DNA from: Nitrococcus mobilis | Lineage (GTDB): Bacteria > Pseudomonadota > Gammaproteobacteria > Nitrococcales > Nitrococcaceae | DNA length: 56,264 nt | Assembly (NCBI GenBank): GCA_024102725.1 | Contig: JAGFJL010000100.1 | Coordinates: 1 to 56,264, forward strand | Direction of reading: 5' to 3' | Part shown: positions 37,956-46,247 of the stretch, piece by piece | Position numbering within the stretch: position 1 is the first letter of the stretch | Layout: each line of letters starts with the position of its first letter | Program-made: the position numbers and the translations under genes | Notes under the pieces: generated by a model | The model's input: the letters and a program-made list of their open reading frames with translations, nothing else | Database searches by the model: none | What the model was told of the DNA's origin: nothing

Positions 37956-38591
37956 ATGTCGTTACGAATCGGTGATACCGCTCCCAATTTCACCGCCGAG
38001 ACCACCGAAGGCACCATTGACTTCCATCAATGGATCGGTGACCACTGGGCGGTGCTCTACTCGCATCCAGCGGACTTCACACCGGTATGCACCACGGAGC
38101 TGGGATGCACGGCCAAGCTCAAGCCAGAGTTCGATAAGCGCAATACTAAAGTAATCGCGGTGAGCGTGGACTCAGTAGAGGACCATCGCCGTTGGATCGA
38201 CGACATCAACGACACCCAGCAGACCACGGTCAACTTTCCAATCATCGGTGATCAGGATCGCAAAGTCGCTGAGCTCTACGAGATGATCCACCCCAATGCC
38301 AGTGACACCGTACCGGTTCGATCGGTGTTTTTTATCGATCCAAATAAAAAAATCCGGGCGATGATTACCTACCCACCGGCTACCGGGCGTAATTTCCAGG
38401 AAATCCTGCGGGTGATCGATGCCCTTCAGCTCACCGATAATCACAAAGTGGCCACTCCAGTGGATTGGAAGGACGGTGATGATTGCGTGATCCTTCCGAG
38501 CATCTCGGACGAACAGGCCAAGTCACAGTTTCCAAAGGGTTGGAAGACATTACGCGCGTATCTGCGTTTGACGCCGCAGCCCAATAAGTAA
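37956..38591 (+). CDS. 1-Cys peroxiredoxin (Prx6 type)
   Basis: Reduces hydrogen peroxide and organic peroxides. 211 aa with the peroxidatic Cys45 in HPADFTPVCTTELG, Arg in VPVRSVFFIDP, and the extended C-terminal domain (VATPVDWKDGDDCVILPSISDEQAK) typical of the Prx6 class. No resolving Cys at the 2-Cys position. Ribosome site AAGGAGG; a strong terminator follows, so it is the end of its transcript. Confidence 0.94.
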   Translation: MSLRIGDTAPNFTAETTEGTIDFHQWIGDHWAVLYSHPADFTPVCTTELGCTAKLKPEFDKRNTKVIAVSVDSVEDHRRWIDDINDTQQTTVNFPIIGDQDRKVAELYEMIHPNASDTVPVRSVFFIDPNKKIRAMITYPPATGRNFQEILRVIDALQLTDNHKVATPVDWKDGDDCVILPSISDEQAKSQFPKGWKTLRAYLRLTPQPNK

Positions 38592-38611
38592 TAGCCCTGG
38601 AGCTTGTTCCG

Positions 38612-38647
38612 GAAGACGCCGCGACTCGGTGCCGGCGTCTTCTTTTT
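38612..38647 (+). terminator. Rho-independent terminator of the peroxiredoxin gene
   Basis: GAAGACGCCG/CGGCGTCTTC 10-bp perfect stem with an 11-base loop, directly followed by TTTTT, 21 bases after the stop codon. A textbook intrinsic terminator. Confidence 0.92.
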
Positions 38648-38888
38648 GAACTTCACGAATTCTTTCGGGGGGGCAATCACAGGCAATGTGGCTGGTTTTT
38701 ACCGCTGCCGCTTGATCCTAAAGTGCAACCTTTATCCAGTAGGCTGCACCGAGGTGGCGAGTAAGCTCCCCTAGGATAGGGTTAGATGCCGTAGTTCCGC
38801 CACCTCAGTTGATCAGTTGATCGGCCCGCATGTGATTGCGCTGTGCCCGTCTGACTGCTTGTATGGGTGGTTTCAGATCTCGAAGGAG

Positions 38889-39045
38889 CATCTGATTTAT
38901 TCGTCACACCGGCGAAGACCGGTGTCCAGACTGTTGATTTTACTGGGTTACGCAAACCATTCCTGGTTTGCGTCCTCTGGGCCAGCTGCAGCTTTCAAAT
39001 CCGTTCCTGCGGATTTGTCCGGCTTCGCCAGAATGGCGAGGAGGT
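38889..39045 (+). repeat. Dispersed palindromic repeat, copy B, with four consecutive hairpins
   Basis: Shares its first 65 or so bases with copy A at 34384. Four perfect hairpins follow each other: ACACCGG/CCGGTGT (38906-38925), ACGCAAACC/GGTTTGCGT (38950-38973), CAAATCCG/CGGATTTG (38996-39017) and TCGCCA/TGGCGA (39025-39039). Loops of the second and third both contain TTCCT. The modular structure suggests a REP/MITE-like mobile or RNA-structured element. Confidence 0.8.
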
Positions 39046-39263
39046 AATTGATATAAGGGTTCCCTAAACTGTCGGGTCCCCGACGATTGATCGTTGCTGT
39101 TATCGAGTTCGGTAAACGAGCCGTTTTGTTTGCATATTTCGGCCAGGGGCTCCGGAGTGACCCGCCATGGTGTTCCTATAGAGCGAGACAAACCCTGCTG
39201 CACTGTATGAGCTGCCGCTGCTCACCGCTCGGCAGGCAAACAAACGTACTTTGAGGTAAGCCA

Positions 39264-39800
39264 ATGTCGCATTATCAAAAAATAGAGCAAGTGCCTGGCC
39301 AACAAATATGGGTTGAAACTTGGAGTTGGTGTGATTCTCGCTCACCGTGTGTACCCCTTATCTATACGAGTCTAGGTGGTGAAGTCAATATTTGGACCGT
39401 GAGACCTAAAGAACGTAAACCAATGCCAATGTGGATAAAGGTGTTGTGCGCTGTTCCGGGGGTTTATTTTTTTTGGTGGGTTACAAGCTGGATCAATAAA
39501 ACCATAATGGAGAAGAATCGCTACAAAGCCGAGATCGTAATCAGGGTTCGTAACTCTTATTGTGATGATTCCGGGAAAGAAATCGTCCCACGAACCAATA
39601 TCCGCTCGGCAGCTAACCCTTACACTCAAGAAGAGTGGGCTATTGGCTTATTTTATCCTCGCAAGCCGCGGCTCGGAGATCAGGCGACACCTGTTGCATC
39701 GATCCAAACCGAGGCAGAGGTATTTATTGGTCCGTATACGTTTCACCATACTACTTGGCAGGGTGCATCTAGCCGCGCCCGTGAAGCTTCCAAGAGCTAA
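39264..39800 (+). CDS. Orphan membrane protein, unknown
   Basis: 178 aa. One hydrophobic helix (about residues 56-76, WIKVLCAVPGVYFFWWVTSW) with a soluble N-terminal part and a C-terminal domain with beta character. Base composition is visibly more AT-rich than neighbouring genes and codon choice differs, suggesting transfer. It directly follows repeat copy B. I recognise no family; the C-terminal part could be periplasmic. Confidence 0.6.
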   Translation: MSHYQKIEQVPGQQIWVETWSWCDSRSPCVPLIYTSLGGEVNIWTVRPKERKPMPMWIKVLCAVPGVYFFWWVTSWINKTIMEKNRYKAEIVIRVRNSYCDDSGKEIVPRTNIRSAANPYTQEEWAIGLFYPRKPRLGDQATPVASIQTEAEVFIGPYTFHHTTWQGASSRAREASKS

Positions 39801-40057
39801 CTGTTAGCAAGAGATTTTGTGAAATTGGCCCAAGGCAATTTATACGCCCAACTGTGTTAGCCTGGACTTCCCTGTTCGACCTGTAATGAAAGATAGCTGG
39901 TATCGTACCGGTTTTACCGCAGGGGCATTCCGATTTTAGGAAGGCTTGCTCAGTAGTGGTACGCTGCTTATTGTAAGCGTTGGTGCTCGCGCAAATCTTT
40001 ATTGGTAACAGCGCTCATGGAATCTGCATAAAGCTCGATGGACGAGGATCCCCCCAC

Positions 40058-41200
40058 ATGAGCGATACGCGTGTGCCTCGGCAACCCCCTCAAGCTCGTA
40101 TGGTTCCCAGCACAGCTTTGGGAGGGCGTCTGCGCAGTCTGCGGCAGATCTTGTTGGAAGGAGGGCCGGGGTTTTGTCAATTTGGCATCAACAATGCATG
40201 CAATGCAGGTTGCGAGTTCTGCAGCTTCAACATCGATGCGTTGCCCAAAGCCGCATGGCGCTTTGTGCCGCTGGCTGCGGCGCGCCACGCGATCGATATT
40301 CTGGTGCGCCACGGTATGCGCTATTTGGTGATTACCGGCGGCGAGCCCATGCTCCATCCGGATCTTTACGCCATCATGGCGCATGCCCGGGCACAGGGTA
40401 TGGTAATCATACTGGTTACCAACGGTTCACGTCTGAATGCCCAGAGCATTCAGGCACTCACGGATAACGGTTTATCGAGCATCATTATCTCCATAGATGC
40501 AGCCTCGGCTGAAGCCCATGAAGCAAACCGCAAGCTGACTCGGGTTTGCGCACGTATACAACAGGCCAACCAGGTGTTGCGGCGGTTCAAGATTCAGAGC
40601 ACCGCGTCGGTTACGATGAGCCGATTGATAGATGATTATCAGGCGCTGCCCGCGTTCCTGGAGAGCCTGGGCTTCTCGAGTGTGACTTTCTCTTATCCTC
40701 TGACTACTCTGGGCTCAAGCTTTTTAGGTTATGCCGATTCCGGTCTCGTCACCTATTCCACCGATGAGCTCTTCGCCGCCTTCGAGCAGGTAAAGCGGCT
40801 GAAATCCCGTATGCACGTGCTCAATCCCACCGCCTCCATCAAGGACATGCAACGGTTCTTGCGCAAGCAACCCCAACGCTTTTCTTGCCTGGGTGGCTAC
40901 AAATATTTTTATCTCGATTGGCAGCTTATGCTCTGGCGCTGTCATTACTGGGAAAAACCACTGTGTTCCATCTTCGAATTCGACGATTCTTACCGGGTTC
41001 GCGACGGCTGCACCCGCTGTATGATCGACTGTTACCGGGACGCTTCGGTCATGCAGCATGTGGCGGTGGCGGTCTCCGATTCCATCGATGAGGCGCGCCA
41101 CGGGCGTTTGCGGCAGGCAGCGAGGCGCCTTTTCAATCGCGATAGCTTGGATTCCATACGCGCGGTGGCGCAGAGCGTGCGCTGGATTCGGCATATTTAG
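40058..41200 (+). CDS. Radical SAM enzyme with a C-terminal cysteine cluster
   Basis: 380 aa from ATG 40058 (GAGGATC site). The SAM cluster is C48-x3-C52-x2-C55 (CNAGCEFC), SAM binding is in VITGGEPMLHP. A C-terminal region has six cysteines (277, 295, 303, 318, 321, 325), the last three as CTRCMIDC, similar to the end of HpnH-type and SPASM-like enzymes and likely binding an auxiliary Fe-S cluster. Substrate unknown. It is convergent with an HpnL-like gene, which hints at lipid or hopanoid modification, but this is inference. Confidence 0.75.
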   Translation: MSDTRVPRQPPQARMVPSTALGGRLRSLRQILLEGGPGFCQFGINNACNAGCEFCSFNIDALPKAAWRFVPLAAARHAIDILVRHGMRYLVITGGEPMLHPDLYAIMAHARAQGMVIILVTNGSRLNAQSIQALTDNGLSSIIISIDAASAEAHEANRKLTRVCARIQQANQVLRRFKIQSTASVTMSRLIDDYQALPAFLESLGFSSVTFSYPLTTLGSSFLGYADSGLVTYSTDELFAAFEQVKRLKSRMHVLNPTASIKDMQRFLRKQPQRFSCLGGYKYFYLDWQLMLWRCHYWEKPLCSIFEFDDSYRVRDGCTRCMIDCYRDASVMQHVAVAVSDSIDEARHGRLRQAARRLFNRDSLDSIRAVAQSVRWIRHI

Positions 41201-41334
41201 GGCCGAAGTACCCGTCCGGCCTCGGTTGCGAGAATGATTTCTAAGGCGTTCGTTTTAGCAAGGGATTCGGCTGCTAGCGGGTACCGTAATGGCCCAGCAC
41301 TCCGTGTCAGCGCCGAGGGGCGTGGCAAGGGCCT

Positions 41335-42315
41335 TCAGTTATTGGCGTTACGGGTAGCCAGCAAGCGGCGGCCCTCCATGATTTGCCAGGTCAGCAGTGC
41401 CGGTAGGCCGATAAGCAAAATGCGTACCCGTTTGACCAGTGACAATGCAAGACCCAGCTCTGGGCTTAGGCCAACCAACCGGCCAAGCAGCATGTAGCCG
41501 CCCTCCTGCACGCCGAGTTGCCCGGGTATCGCGAACGCGACGCTGCGTAGCGCCTCGCCGAGGCTTTCGAGCAGCAAGGCGTCGAGCAGCGTTATCGGGT
41601 GGCCCATGAAGTACAAAGCAAGCCATACCTCACCGGCACCCAGCACCCAACATAGAAAATGATAACTGCTGGCCGCGGCCACTCCAGCATGGTCACGGTA
41701 TAGCGTTAGGATCGTTTCGTGTAAATTATCGAGCCGCCCCAGCGAGAAGCGTTGATTGCGCTTAGCCAGCTGTTCCAGCAAACGCTCGATCCAGAGGAAA
41801 AGCCCTTGCCGTTGTGCAAACAGAAAAACCGTCAGCAATGGTACGGCGAGAAGTAGCCCGATCAGTACCCAGCGTACGAGGTCTGGCTGGTCTGCGGTAA
41901 GGACCAGAATCGTCAAGCCAAGGAAGGTGAACACGAGTTGGGTGGCAGCTTCCAAGGTCAGATCCACCACAACGCTGGCGCCAGCGACTCCGGGTGCAGC
42001 ACCACGAAAAATCAGCAAACGGGCTCCGATGAGCTCGCCGCCTACCTGTAATACAGGCAGCAGATGGGAGACATGCTCGCGTACCCAGCGCGCGAGGAGG
42101 AAAGAGCTAAGCGAGCCCCGCCAGATATGGCGTAGCAAGGCGCGCCAACCGAGTGCTGAGCAGGCCAGCGGCACAAGGTGAAATACCGTTATGGCCAGAA
42201 TCCCCCAACCCATGGCGGCTACGGCATGAACTACGGCCCCAGCTCCATGGTAGGCGATGAGCGCGACGGCAAGGATAAGCCCCGCCAGAACTGTGAGACC
42301 AAGCCCGAGTTTCAT
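41335..42315 (-). CDS. HpnL-like / UPF0104 flippase-type membrane protein
   Basis: 326 aa with about eight to nine hydrophobic helices: the lysylphosphatidylglycerol synthase transmembrane-region family. Typical pieces are WVREHVSHLLPVLQVGGELIGARLL, VVDLTLEAATQLVFTFLGL and SVAFAIPGQLGVQEGGYMLLGRLVGL. Closest by pattern to HpnL proteins linked to hopanoid pathways. There is no cytoplasmic aminoacyl-transfer domain, so it is not MprF. Role probably lipid transport or modification. Confidence 0.75.
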   Translation of the reverse strand: MKLGLGLTVLAGLILAVALIAYHGAGAVVHAVAAMGWGILAITVFHLVPLACSALGWRALLRHIWRGSLSSFLLARWVREHVSHLLPVLQVGGELIGARLLIFRGAAPGVAGASVVVDLTLEAATQLVFTFLGLTILVLTADQPDLVRWVLIGLLLAVPLLTVFLFAQRQGLFLWIERLLEQLAKRNQRFSLGRLDNLHETILTLYRDHAGVAAASSYHFLCWVLGAGEVWLALYFMGHPITLLDALLLESLGEALRSVAFAIPGQLGVQEGGYMLLGRLVGLSPELGLALSLVKRVRILLIGLPALLTWQIMEGRRLLATRNANN

Positions 42316-42492
42316 AATAGTTAGATTTGCATCGACCGTTCGCCGCCATTACAACGCCGATCTCATCCGACTGGGGTGGATGTATTGCTCGGCTAGCTTT
42401 GAGCGCTGCTATGCTCGGTTGGGTGGCCGCCAGGCCTGAATTACGCAAAGTGCCGCCTCCCCCGCCCAAAAGCGGAGAACTGATCCGAACAG

Positions 42493-42514
42493 TAATGTGA
42501 AATAAATCACATTA
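42493..42514. promoter_or_regulatory. Perfect CRP-type operator
   Basis: TAATGTGA-N6-TCACATTA: an exact 8-bp inverted repeat with the spacing and core (TGTGA-N6-TCACA) of the E. coli CRP consensus. It lies about 180 bases upstream of the HpnL-like gene start and more than 600 bases before crcB. A second palindrome CTCGAATTCGAG (42518-42529) is immediately adjacent. Which transcript it controls is not clear. Confidence 0.65.
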
Positions 42515-42640
42515 AAACTCGAATTCGAGCGATAGCATGCTTGCAAGGGATTGTATGGGGGTGGGCAGGGACGCCCCTTTCGAGCGTGGCATGGAGCCTT
42601 TTCCGACGCCTCCGAATATTTTCGAACCGCGATCGCAAAA

Positions 42641-42672
42641 CCGTCCCCGAGAGGACTCGAACCTGGCCTCTC
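42641..42672 (-). other. tRNA 3'-half-like fragment
   Basis: Read on the minus strand, AGAGGCCAGG is joined to TTCGAGTCC and then TCTCGGGGACG. The first piece resembles the D-arm and the rest the T-arm and acceptor strand of a tRNA-Glu, with the anticodon arm missing. It cannot fold into a full tRNA. Perhaps an attachment-site remnant or a deleted tRNA copy. Confidence 0.35.
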
Positions 42673-43119
42673 ATGCGTATAGGCGCACATCTAGTGTAGC
42701 TCTCATACGAAGCTGGCAAAACTGCAGCTCGAATCCGCCGAATACAGACCGGAGAGGTCCCTGGATTAAATAGCGCGGGATCGGCGATCCTCTCGGCATT
42801 GCTCGCGTAGCGCTATTTTCTGCTTCGAGGGATACCGACGAGGCGGCCTTTGCGCACCATCTGCGCTTGGAGCGGACCGGTATTGCCCCAGACACCTTAC
42901 GCAGTTCTTCTCGTGCTTGGGCCGCGTTGGGCACCGTGAGCGCTTGGTTGCCAGCCAATACAGCGGATACAATCGTTTGCCGACAGGGGTGGCGCTTGGT
43001 CAAGCCGGCCACGCGAGGTGCGGGCCTAGGCATCGTGCGGACTATTCGGGCGCAGTCCGTCCAAGCGGTTGCGATAATACCTAAAATGTATTTCTCCAGT
43101 CATCGGACGATAAAGACGC

Positions 43120-43494
43120 ATGGCCACCTACATTGCGCTTGCTTTTGGCGGAATTCTCGGTGTCTACGCCCGGTATGGGCTGACGCGGCTCATCCAGAGC
43201 CTCTACGGCCCGGAGTTTCCGCTAGCAACATTGATCGTCAACTTGTTGGGCACGTTTTTGCTGGCGTTCCTTTTTATTCTCACCCTGGAACGTATAACGA
43301 TCTCGCCGGCTGTGCGTACCGGGATGTTGACGGGGGGGCTTGGCGCGTTCACCACCTTCTCGACCTTTATCATGGAGGCGTTGTTGCTGATCGAGAACGG
43401 CCAGGCGGGTAAGGCCGCGCTCTATCTCGCATTGTCCATCGGGCTCGGAATAACAGCGGCTTTCGGCGCGGTCTATATTGCAAGGAACCTTTGA
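43120..43494 (+). CDS. crcB: Fluoride ion channel CrcB/Fluc
   Basis: 124 aa with four helices. The conserved GGILGVYARYGLTR, TLIVNLLGTFLLAFL with its pore Asn, and the central GMLTGGLGAFTTFSTF are the Fluc signatures. Dual-topology dimers export fluoride. Followed by a DUF190 gene whose frame overlaps its end. I saw no fluoride riboswitch in front. Confidence 0.95.
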   Translation: MATYIALAFGGILGVYARYGLTRLIQSLYGPEFPLATLIVNLLGTFLLAFLFILTLERITISPAVRTGMLTGGLGAFTTFSTFIMEALLLIENGQAGKAALYLALSIGLGITAAFGAVYIARNL

Positions 43495-43535
43495 ATGAAA
43501 CTGCGTGCGGGTGCAACCGGTCGCGGGAGAAGGCC

Positions 43536-43850
43536 ATGAGCGGGCAAGTCAAGGTGGTGCGAATCTATCTAAGTGAGATTGATAAGGTCAACCATCACAA
43601 TCTCATGCACGAGATCGTCAGGCGCCTGCAGGATGAGCACAAAGTCCACGGTGTCACCGTATTCCGAGGTATTGTCGGCTTTGGGGGGCAGGGACAGGTG
43701 CACGCGGCGGATTTGTTGCGTCTGCGCGCCGACCTGCCACTCGTGGTCGAGTTCTTTGATGAGCCGGAAACTGTGGAGGAAGCCCTGCAATGGATCTCGA
43801 AGTTGGTTCGGCCACGACACATTATCGTATGGGATGCCGAAGGCCGCTGA
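43536..43850 (+). CDS. DUF190 family protein next to crcB
   Basis: 104 aa from ATG 43536 with a GAGAAGG site. PII-like ferredoxin fold: VVRIYLSEIDKVNHHNLMHEIVRRLQDEHKVHGVTVFRGIVGFGGQGQ and LPLVVEFFDEPETVEEAL are the DUF190 pattern. Often coupled with crcB; a regulatory or accessory role in fluoride export is inferred by context. Confidence 0.88.
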   Translation: MSGQVKVVRIYLSEIDKVNHHNLMHEIVRRLQDEHKVHGVTVFRGIVGFGGQGQVHAADLLRLRADLPLVVEFFDEPETVEEALQWISKLVRPRHIIVWDAEGR

Positions 43851-44249
43851 ACGACTGGCCCAGTTTTCGGCCATTTGCGTCTTTAAAAATCTTATAATTT
43901 AGAAAGACCTGTCGGTGTCTCTCTATAGTGAGGGTTGTGACCGCGCTGGCGTAGGATAGGTTGGCTGCTAAACTTTCACCCATCATCAAGTGCAGTTCTG
44001 GTGAAGAGTCGAATTGCCATGCGCTTCGAAGGATGCAGCGCGCGCAAGTTGCTTTGTTGACCGATTCTAAGGGCTGGTTGGAGGATGGTGCGCAGCTAAG
44101 GTATGATGTATTGCTAAGGTATGATGTATTAGAGAGTAAGATGAGAGAGTAAGAGTTGGCGGTTTCGGCGGCGATAAAGATGTGGAAACTGCCGTGTATT
44201 TTATATTGTCTACCGAATGAGCTGACGACAGCCCTCGGGAGAGCCCACT
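43851..44249. other. Non-coding leader region before moaA
   Basis: 399 bases with no gene seen. Contains tandem repeats at 44095-44153. A molybdenum-cofactor riboswitch would be plausible in this position, but I could not recognise its conserved core. Confidence 0.5.
44095..44153. repeat. Short tandem repeats upstream of moaA
   Basis: Two perfect copies of an 18-bp unit, GCTAAGGTATGATGTATT (44095-44112, 44113-44130), are followed by AGAGAGTAAG twice with 13-bp spacing (44131-44140, 44144-44153). The region is AT-rich. The copy number could vary by slippage about 100 bases before moaA. Confidence 0.85.
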
Positions 44250-45299
44250 ATGCGAATGGCGTTTGATCCGAGTCGTGACCGTGATACCTGGCAACGGGCG
44301 GAAGAGGCGACCCGGCAGGGTGATGTCCTGGTTGATCGTTTCGGTCGCAGCAAGCGCAAGCTGCGGCTGTCTTTGACGGACCGGTGCAATTTCCGTTGTG
44401 GCTATTGCATGCCGGAGGATCCCGAGTGGACGCCCCGCCACGAGCTTCTCAGTTTCGAGGAACTGCTGGGGATCGCGGGGCTGTTCGTCTCTCGGATGGG
44501 GGTGACCAATATCCGTCTGACAGGAGGCGAGCCATTGGTTCGCCGAGGGGTGCCGGCGTTTATCGAGCGTCTGAACGAGTTGCGGCCTCTGGGCTTGGAG
44601 CGCATCTCCATGACCAGCAATGCCTCGTTGCTGGATCGCCATGCGGCGGCGCTGGTGAAGGCAGGTTTGGATGATGTCAACATTAGCATTGATTCCATCG
44701 ATCCCGAGCGTTTCCGGCAAATGACCGGAGGGGGGGAGCTGGAGCCGGTGCTGCGCGGCATACGAGCCACCCGGGATGCGGGGTTGTCGATGAAGCTGAA
44801 CGCGGTCGCAATCCGGGGCGAAAATGAGGACGACGTCGTCCCATTGACGCAATGGGCGATGAGTGAAGGTATCTCCCTTCGGTTTATCGAGTTCATGCCG
44901 CTTGATGCGCGGGGCGGCTGGCAGCCTAATAAAGTGTTCACGGAGGATGAGATCATCACGGCGCTGAAACAGCACTTTATTGTTGAGCGGCTGCCGCGTA
45001 CTCGGGAACCGGCTACTTATTATCGAATGGATGGTGACTATCGGCTCGGCATCATCTCCACCATTTCGAACCCGTTCTGCGGCAGCTGCGATCGGGTGCG
45101 GGTGACATCAACCGGAGAGATCTATCCATGTCTGTTCTCACCGGTATGCACCGATTTGAAGACACCGCTGCGCTCCGGTGCTTCGCGTGAGGAGTTGGAG
45201 CAGACCATCCGCGGTGCGGTTTGGCGCAAAGGTCGCGGCTTCGTGGAGAGCAGGGGCTACGTCGAGCGAGCCATCTCCATGCATGGTTTGGGAGGTTGA
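44250..45299 (+). CDS. moaA: GTP 3',8-cyclase MoaA
   Basis: Radical SAM enzyme starting molybdenum cofactor synthesis. 349 aa: N-terminal SAM cluster CNFRCGYC, GTP-side C-terminal cluster FCGSC with a third Cys in IYPC, and the C-terminal Gly-Gly (MHGLGG) needed for activity. The N-terminal 30-residue extension is longer than average. Followed by moaD and moaE. Confidence 0.96.
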   Translation: MRMAFDPSRDRDTWQRAEEATRQGDVLVDRFGRSKRKLRLSLTDRCNFRCGYCMPEDPEWTPRHELLSFEELLGIAGLFVSRMGVTNIRLTGGEPLVRRGVPAFIERLNELRPLGLERISMTSNASLLDRHAAALVKAGLDDVNISIDSIDPERFRQMTGGGELEPVLRGIRATRDAGLSMKLNAVAIRGENEDDVVPLTQWAMSEGISLRFIEFMPLDARGGWQPNKVFTEDEIITALKQHFIVERLPRTREPATYYRMDGDYRLGIISTISNPFCGSCDRVRVTSTGEIYPCLFSPVCTDLKTPLRSGASREELEQTIRGAVWRKGRGFVESRGYVERAISMHGLGG

Positions 45300-45308
45300 A
45301 GGAAAAGC

Positions 45309-45548
45309 ATGCGAATCGAGTTCTACGGGGTTTTGCAAGAGGCGGCCGGTCGCGAAGCGCTTGAGTTGTCCATCGATACACCAAGCCGGGTGGCACATAT
45401 CCTGGAAGAGCTTGGCGAGCAAATCCCCGCCTTGCAGTCGCATTTGCCGCGAATAGCCTGTGCGGTAGGGGATGAGGTGATCCCACGCTCGGAAATGGTG
45501 AGCGGCGACGCTCCGCTGGTTCTACTGCCGCCGGTGAGCGGCGGATAA
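45309..45548 (+). CDS. moaD: Molybdopterin synthase sulfur carrier subunit MoaD
   Basis: 79-aa ubiquitin-fold protein ending in Gly-Gly (LLPPVSGG), whose C-terminus becomes a thiocarboxylate. IEFYGVLQEAAGREALEL is the usual beginning. Lies nine bases after moaA and 12 before moaE. Confidence 0.93.
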   Translation: MRIEFYGVLQEAAGREALELSIDTPSRVAHILEELGEQIPALQSHLPRIACAVGDEVIPRSEMVSGDAPLVLLPPVSGG

Positions 45549-45560
45549 AGGAGCGCGCAG

Positions 45561-46064
45561 ATGGAGCACATCACGGCTCAAGTTCTCGATGCTGAGCTTC
45601 TCAAGCGGGAGACCGAAAATCCGGCATGTGGAGCCCTGATCGTGTTCGAGGGGACGGTGCGCAATCACCATCGCGGCCGCCAAGTGGAGCGGATGGAGTA
45701 TACGGCCTATAAGCCTCTGGCGGAGCGGGTGCTTCAGGAGCTGGAAGAGGAGACGAAACGCCGCTTCGGGGTAGCCGAGTGCCGAATTGTGCATCGCATC
45801 GGCGAGCTCGCTATCGGCGAGGCCAGCGTCGTTATCGTCGTACGCTCGGCGCATCGGGGGGATGCTTTCGATGCGGCCGAGTGGGCCATCGATACACTAA
45901 AGCAGCGAGTGCCCATCTGGAAGAATGACTTCTACGCGGATGGTACGCGTGCCTATCAAGATGGCGTTCCGCTGTCTGCATGCGGCTCGGACGAGCATGA
46001 TTCCGCCTCGCCGCAGAGCGGTCGAGATGCTCGACCCGAGCATTCGTTGCGCAATCAGGATTGA
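45561..46064 (+). CDS. moaE: Molybdopterin synthase catalytic subunit MoaE
   Basis: Converts precursor Z to molybdopterin with sulfur from MoaD. 167 aa with GALIVFEGTVRNHHRGRQVERMEYTAY, VVRSAHRGDAFDAAEWAIDTLKQRVPIWKNDFYADG holding the active-site Lys pair. The last 25 residues are a charged tail not seen in most family members. moaC is not nearby. Confidence 0.95.
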   Translation: MEHITAQVLDAELLKRETENPACGALIVFEGTVRNHHRGRQVERMEYTAYKPLAERVLQELEEETKRRFGVAECRIVHRIGELAIGEASVVIVVRSAHRGDAFDAAEWAIDTLKQRVPIWKNDFYADGTRAYQDGVPLSACGSDEHDSASPQSGRDARPEHSLRNQD

Positions 46065-46247
46065 AATACCTCTCTACGCATTGCTTGCTGCCGCTGCGCC
46101 GGGGTCAGGAGAAGCCTTTCTGACGATCGATGCACGCAGATCCCTCATACGGGAGCGGGCGCACAAGTAGGCGGGTCCAGGTTATCATCCAGCCAGCATG
46201 CCAAGACCACCGTTTGTCTCTAGGAGAGCGCCGGCCGAGCATGGTAT

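Larger units (their letters stand above)
38592..39263. other. Repeat-rich interval after the peroxiredoxin gene
   Basis: 672 bases holding the peroxiredoxin terminator (38612-38647) and the complete copy B of a palindromic repeat (38889-39045). Open frames here are translations of the repeat. Otherwise I see nothing coding. Confidence 0.65.
42316..43119. other. Gene-poor interval with operator-like and tRNA-like elements
   Basis: About 800 bases without a convincing gene. Frames on both strands (for example 42671-43033 minus and 42774-43412 plus) show no recognisable product, although the latter stays open for a long way and could be a decayed gene. It contains the CRP-like site at 42493, a 12-bp palindrome at 42518, and a tRNA-like fragment at 42641. 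Confidence 0.5.

Noticed and set aside
38817..39067. Small frames around 38.9 kb
   Set aside because: They are translations of the palindromic repeat copy B, not genes.
43000..43119. Fluoride riboswitch before crcB
   Set aside because: The conserved pseudoknot sequence elements could not be found.
42671..43412. Open frames on both strands in the interval before crcB
   Set aside because: Neither shows a family motif, start site or conserved composition. A decayed gene is possible but cannot be supported.
44154..44249. Molybdenum cofactor riboswitch before moaA
   Set aside because: Only a weak short stem near the start codon is visible, not the conserved core.
44067..44975. 302-aa open frame antisense to moaA
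   Set aside because: It reads through the tandem repeats as Ile-His-His-Thr-Leu units and is opposite moaA.
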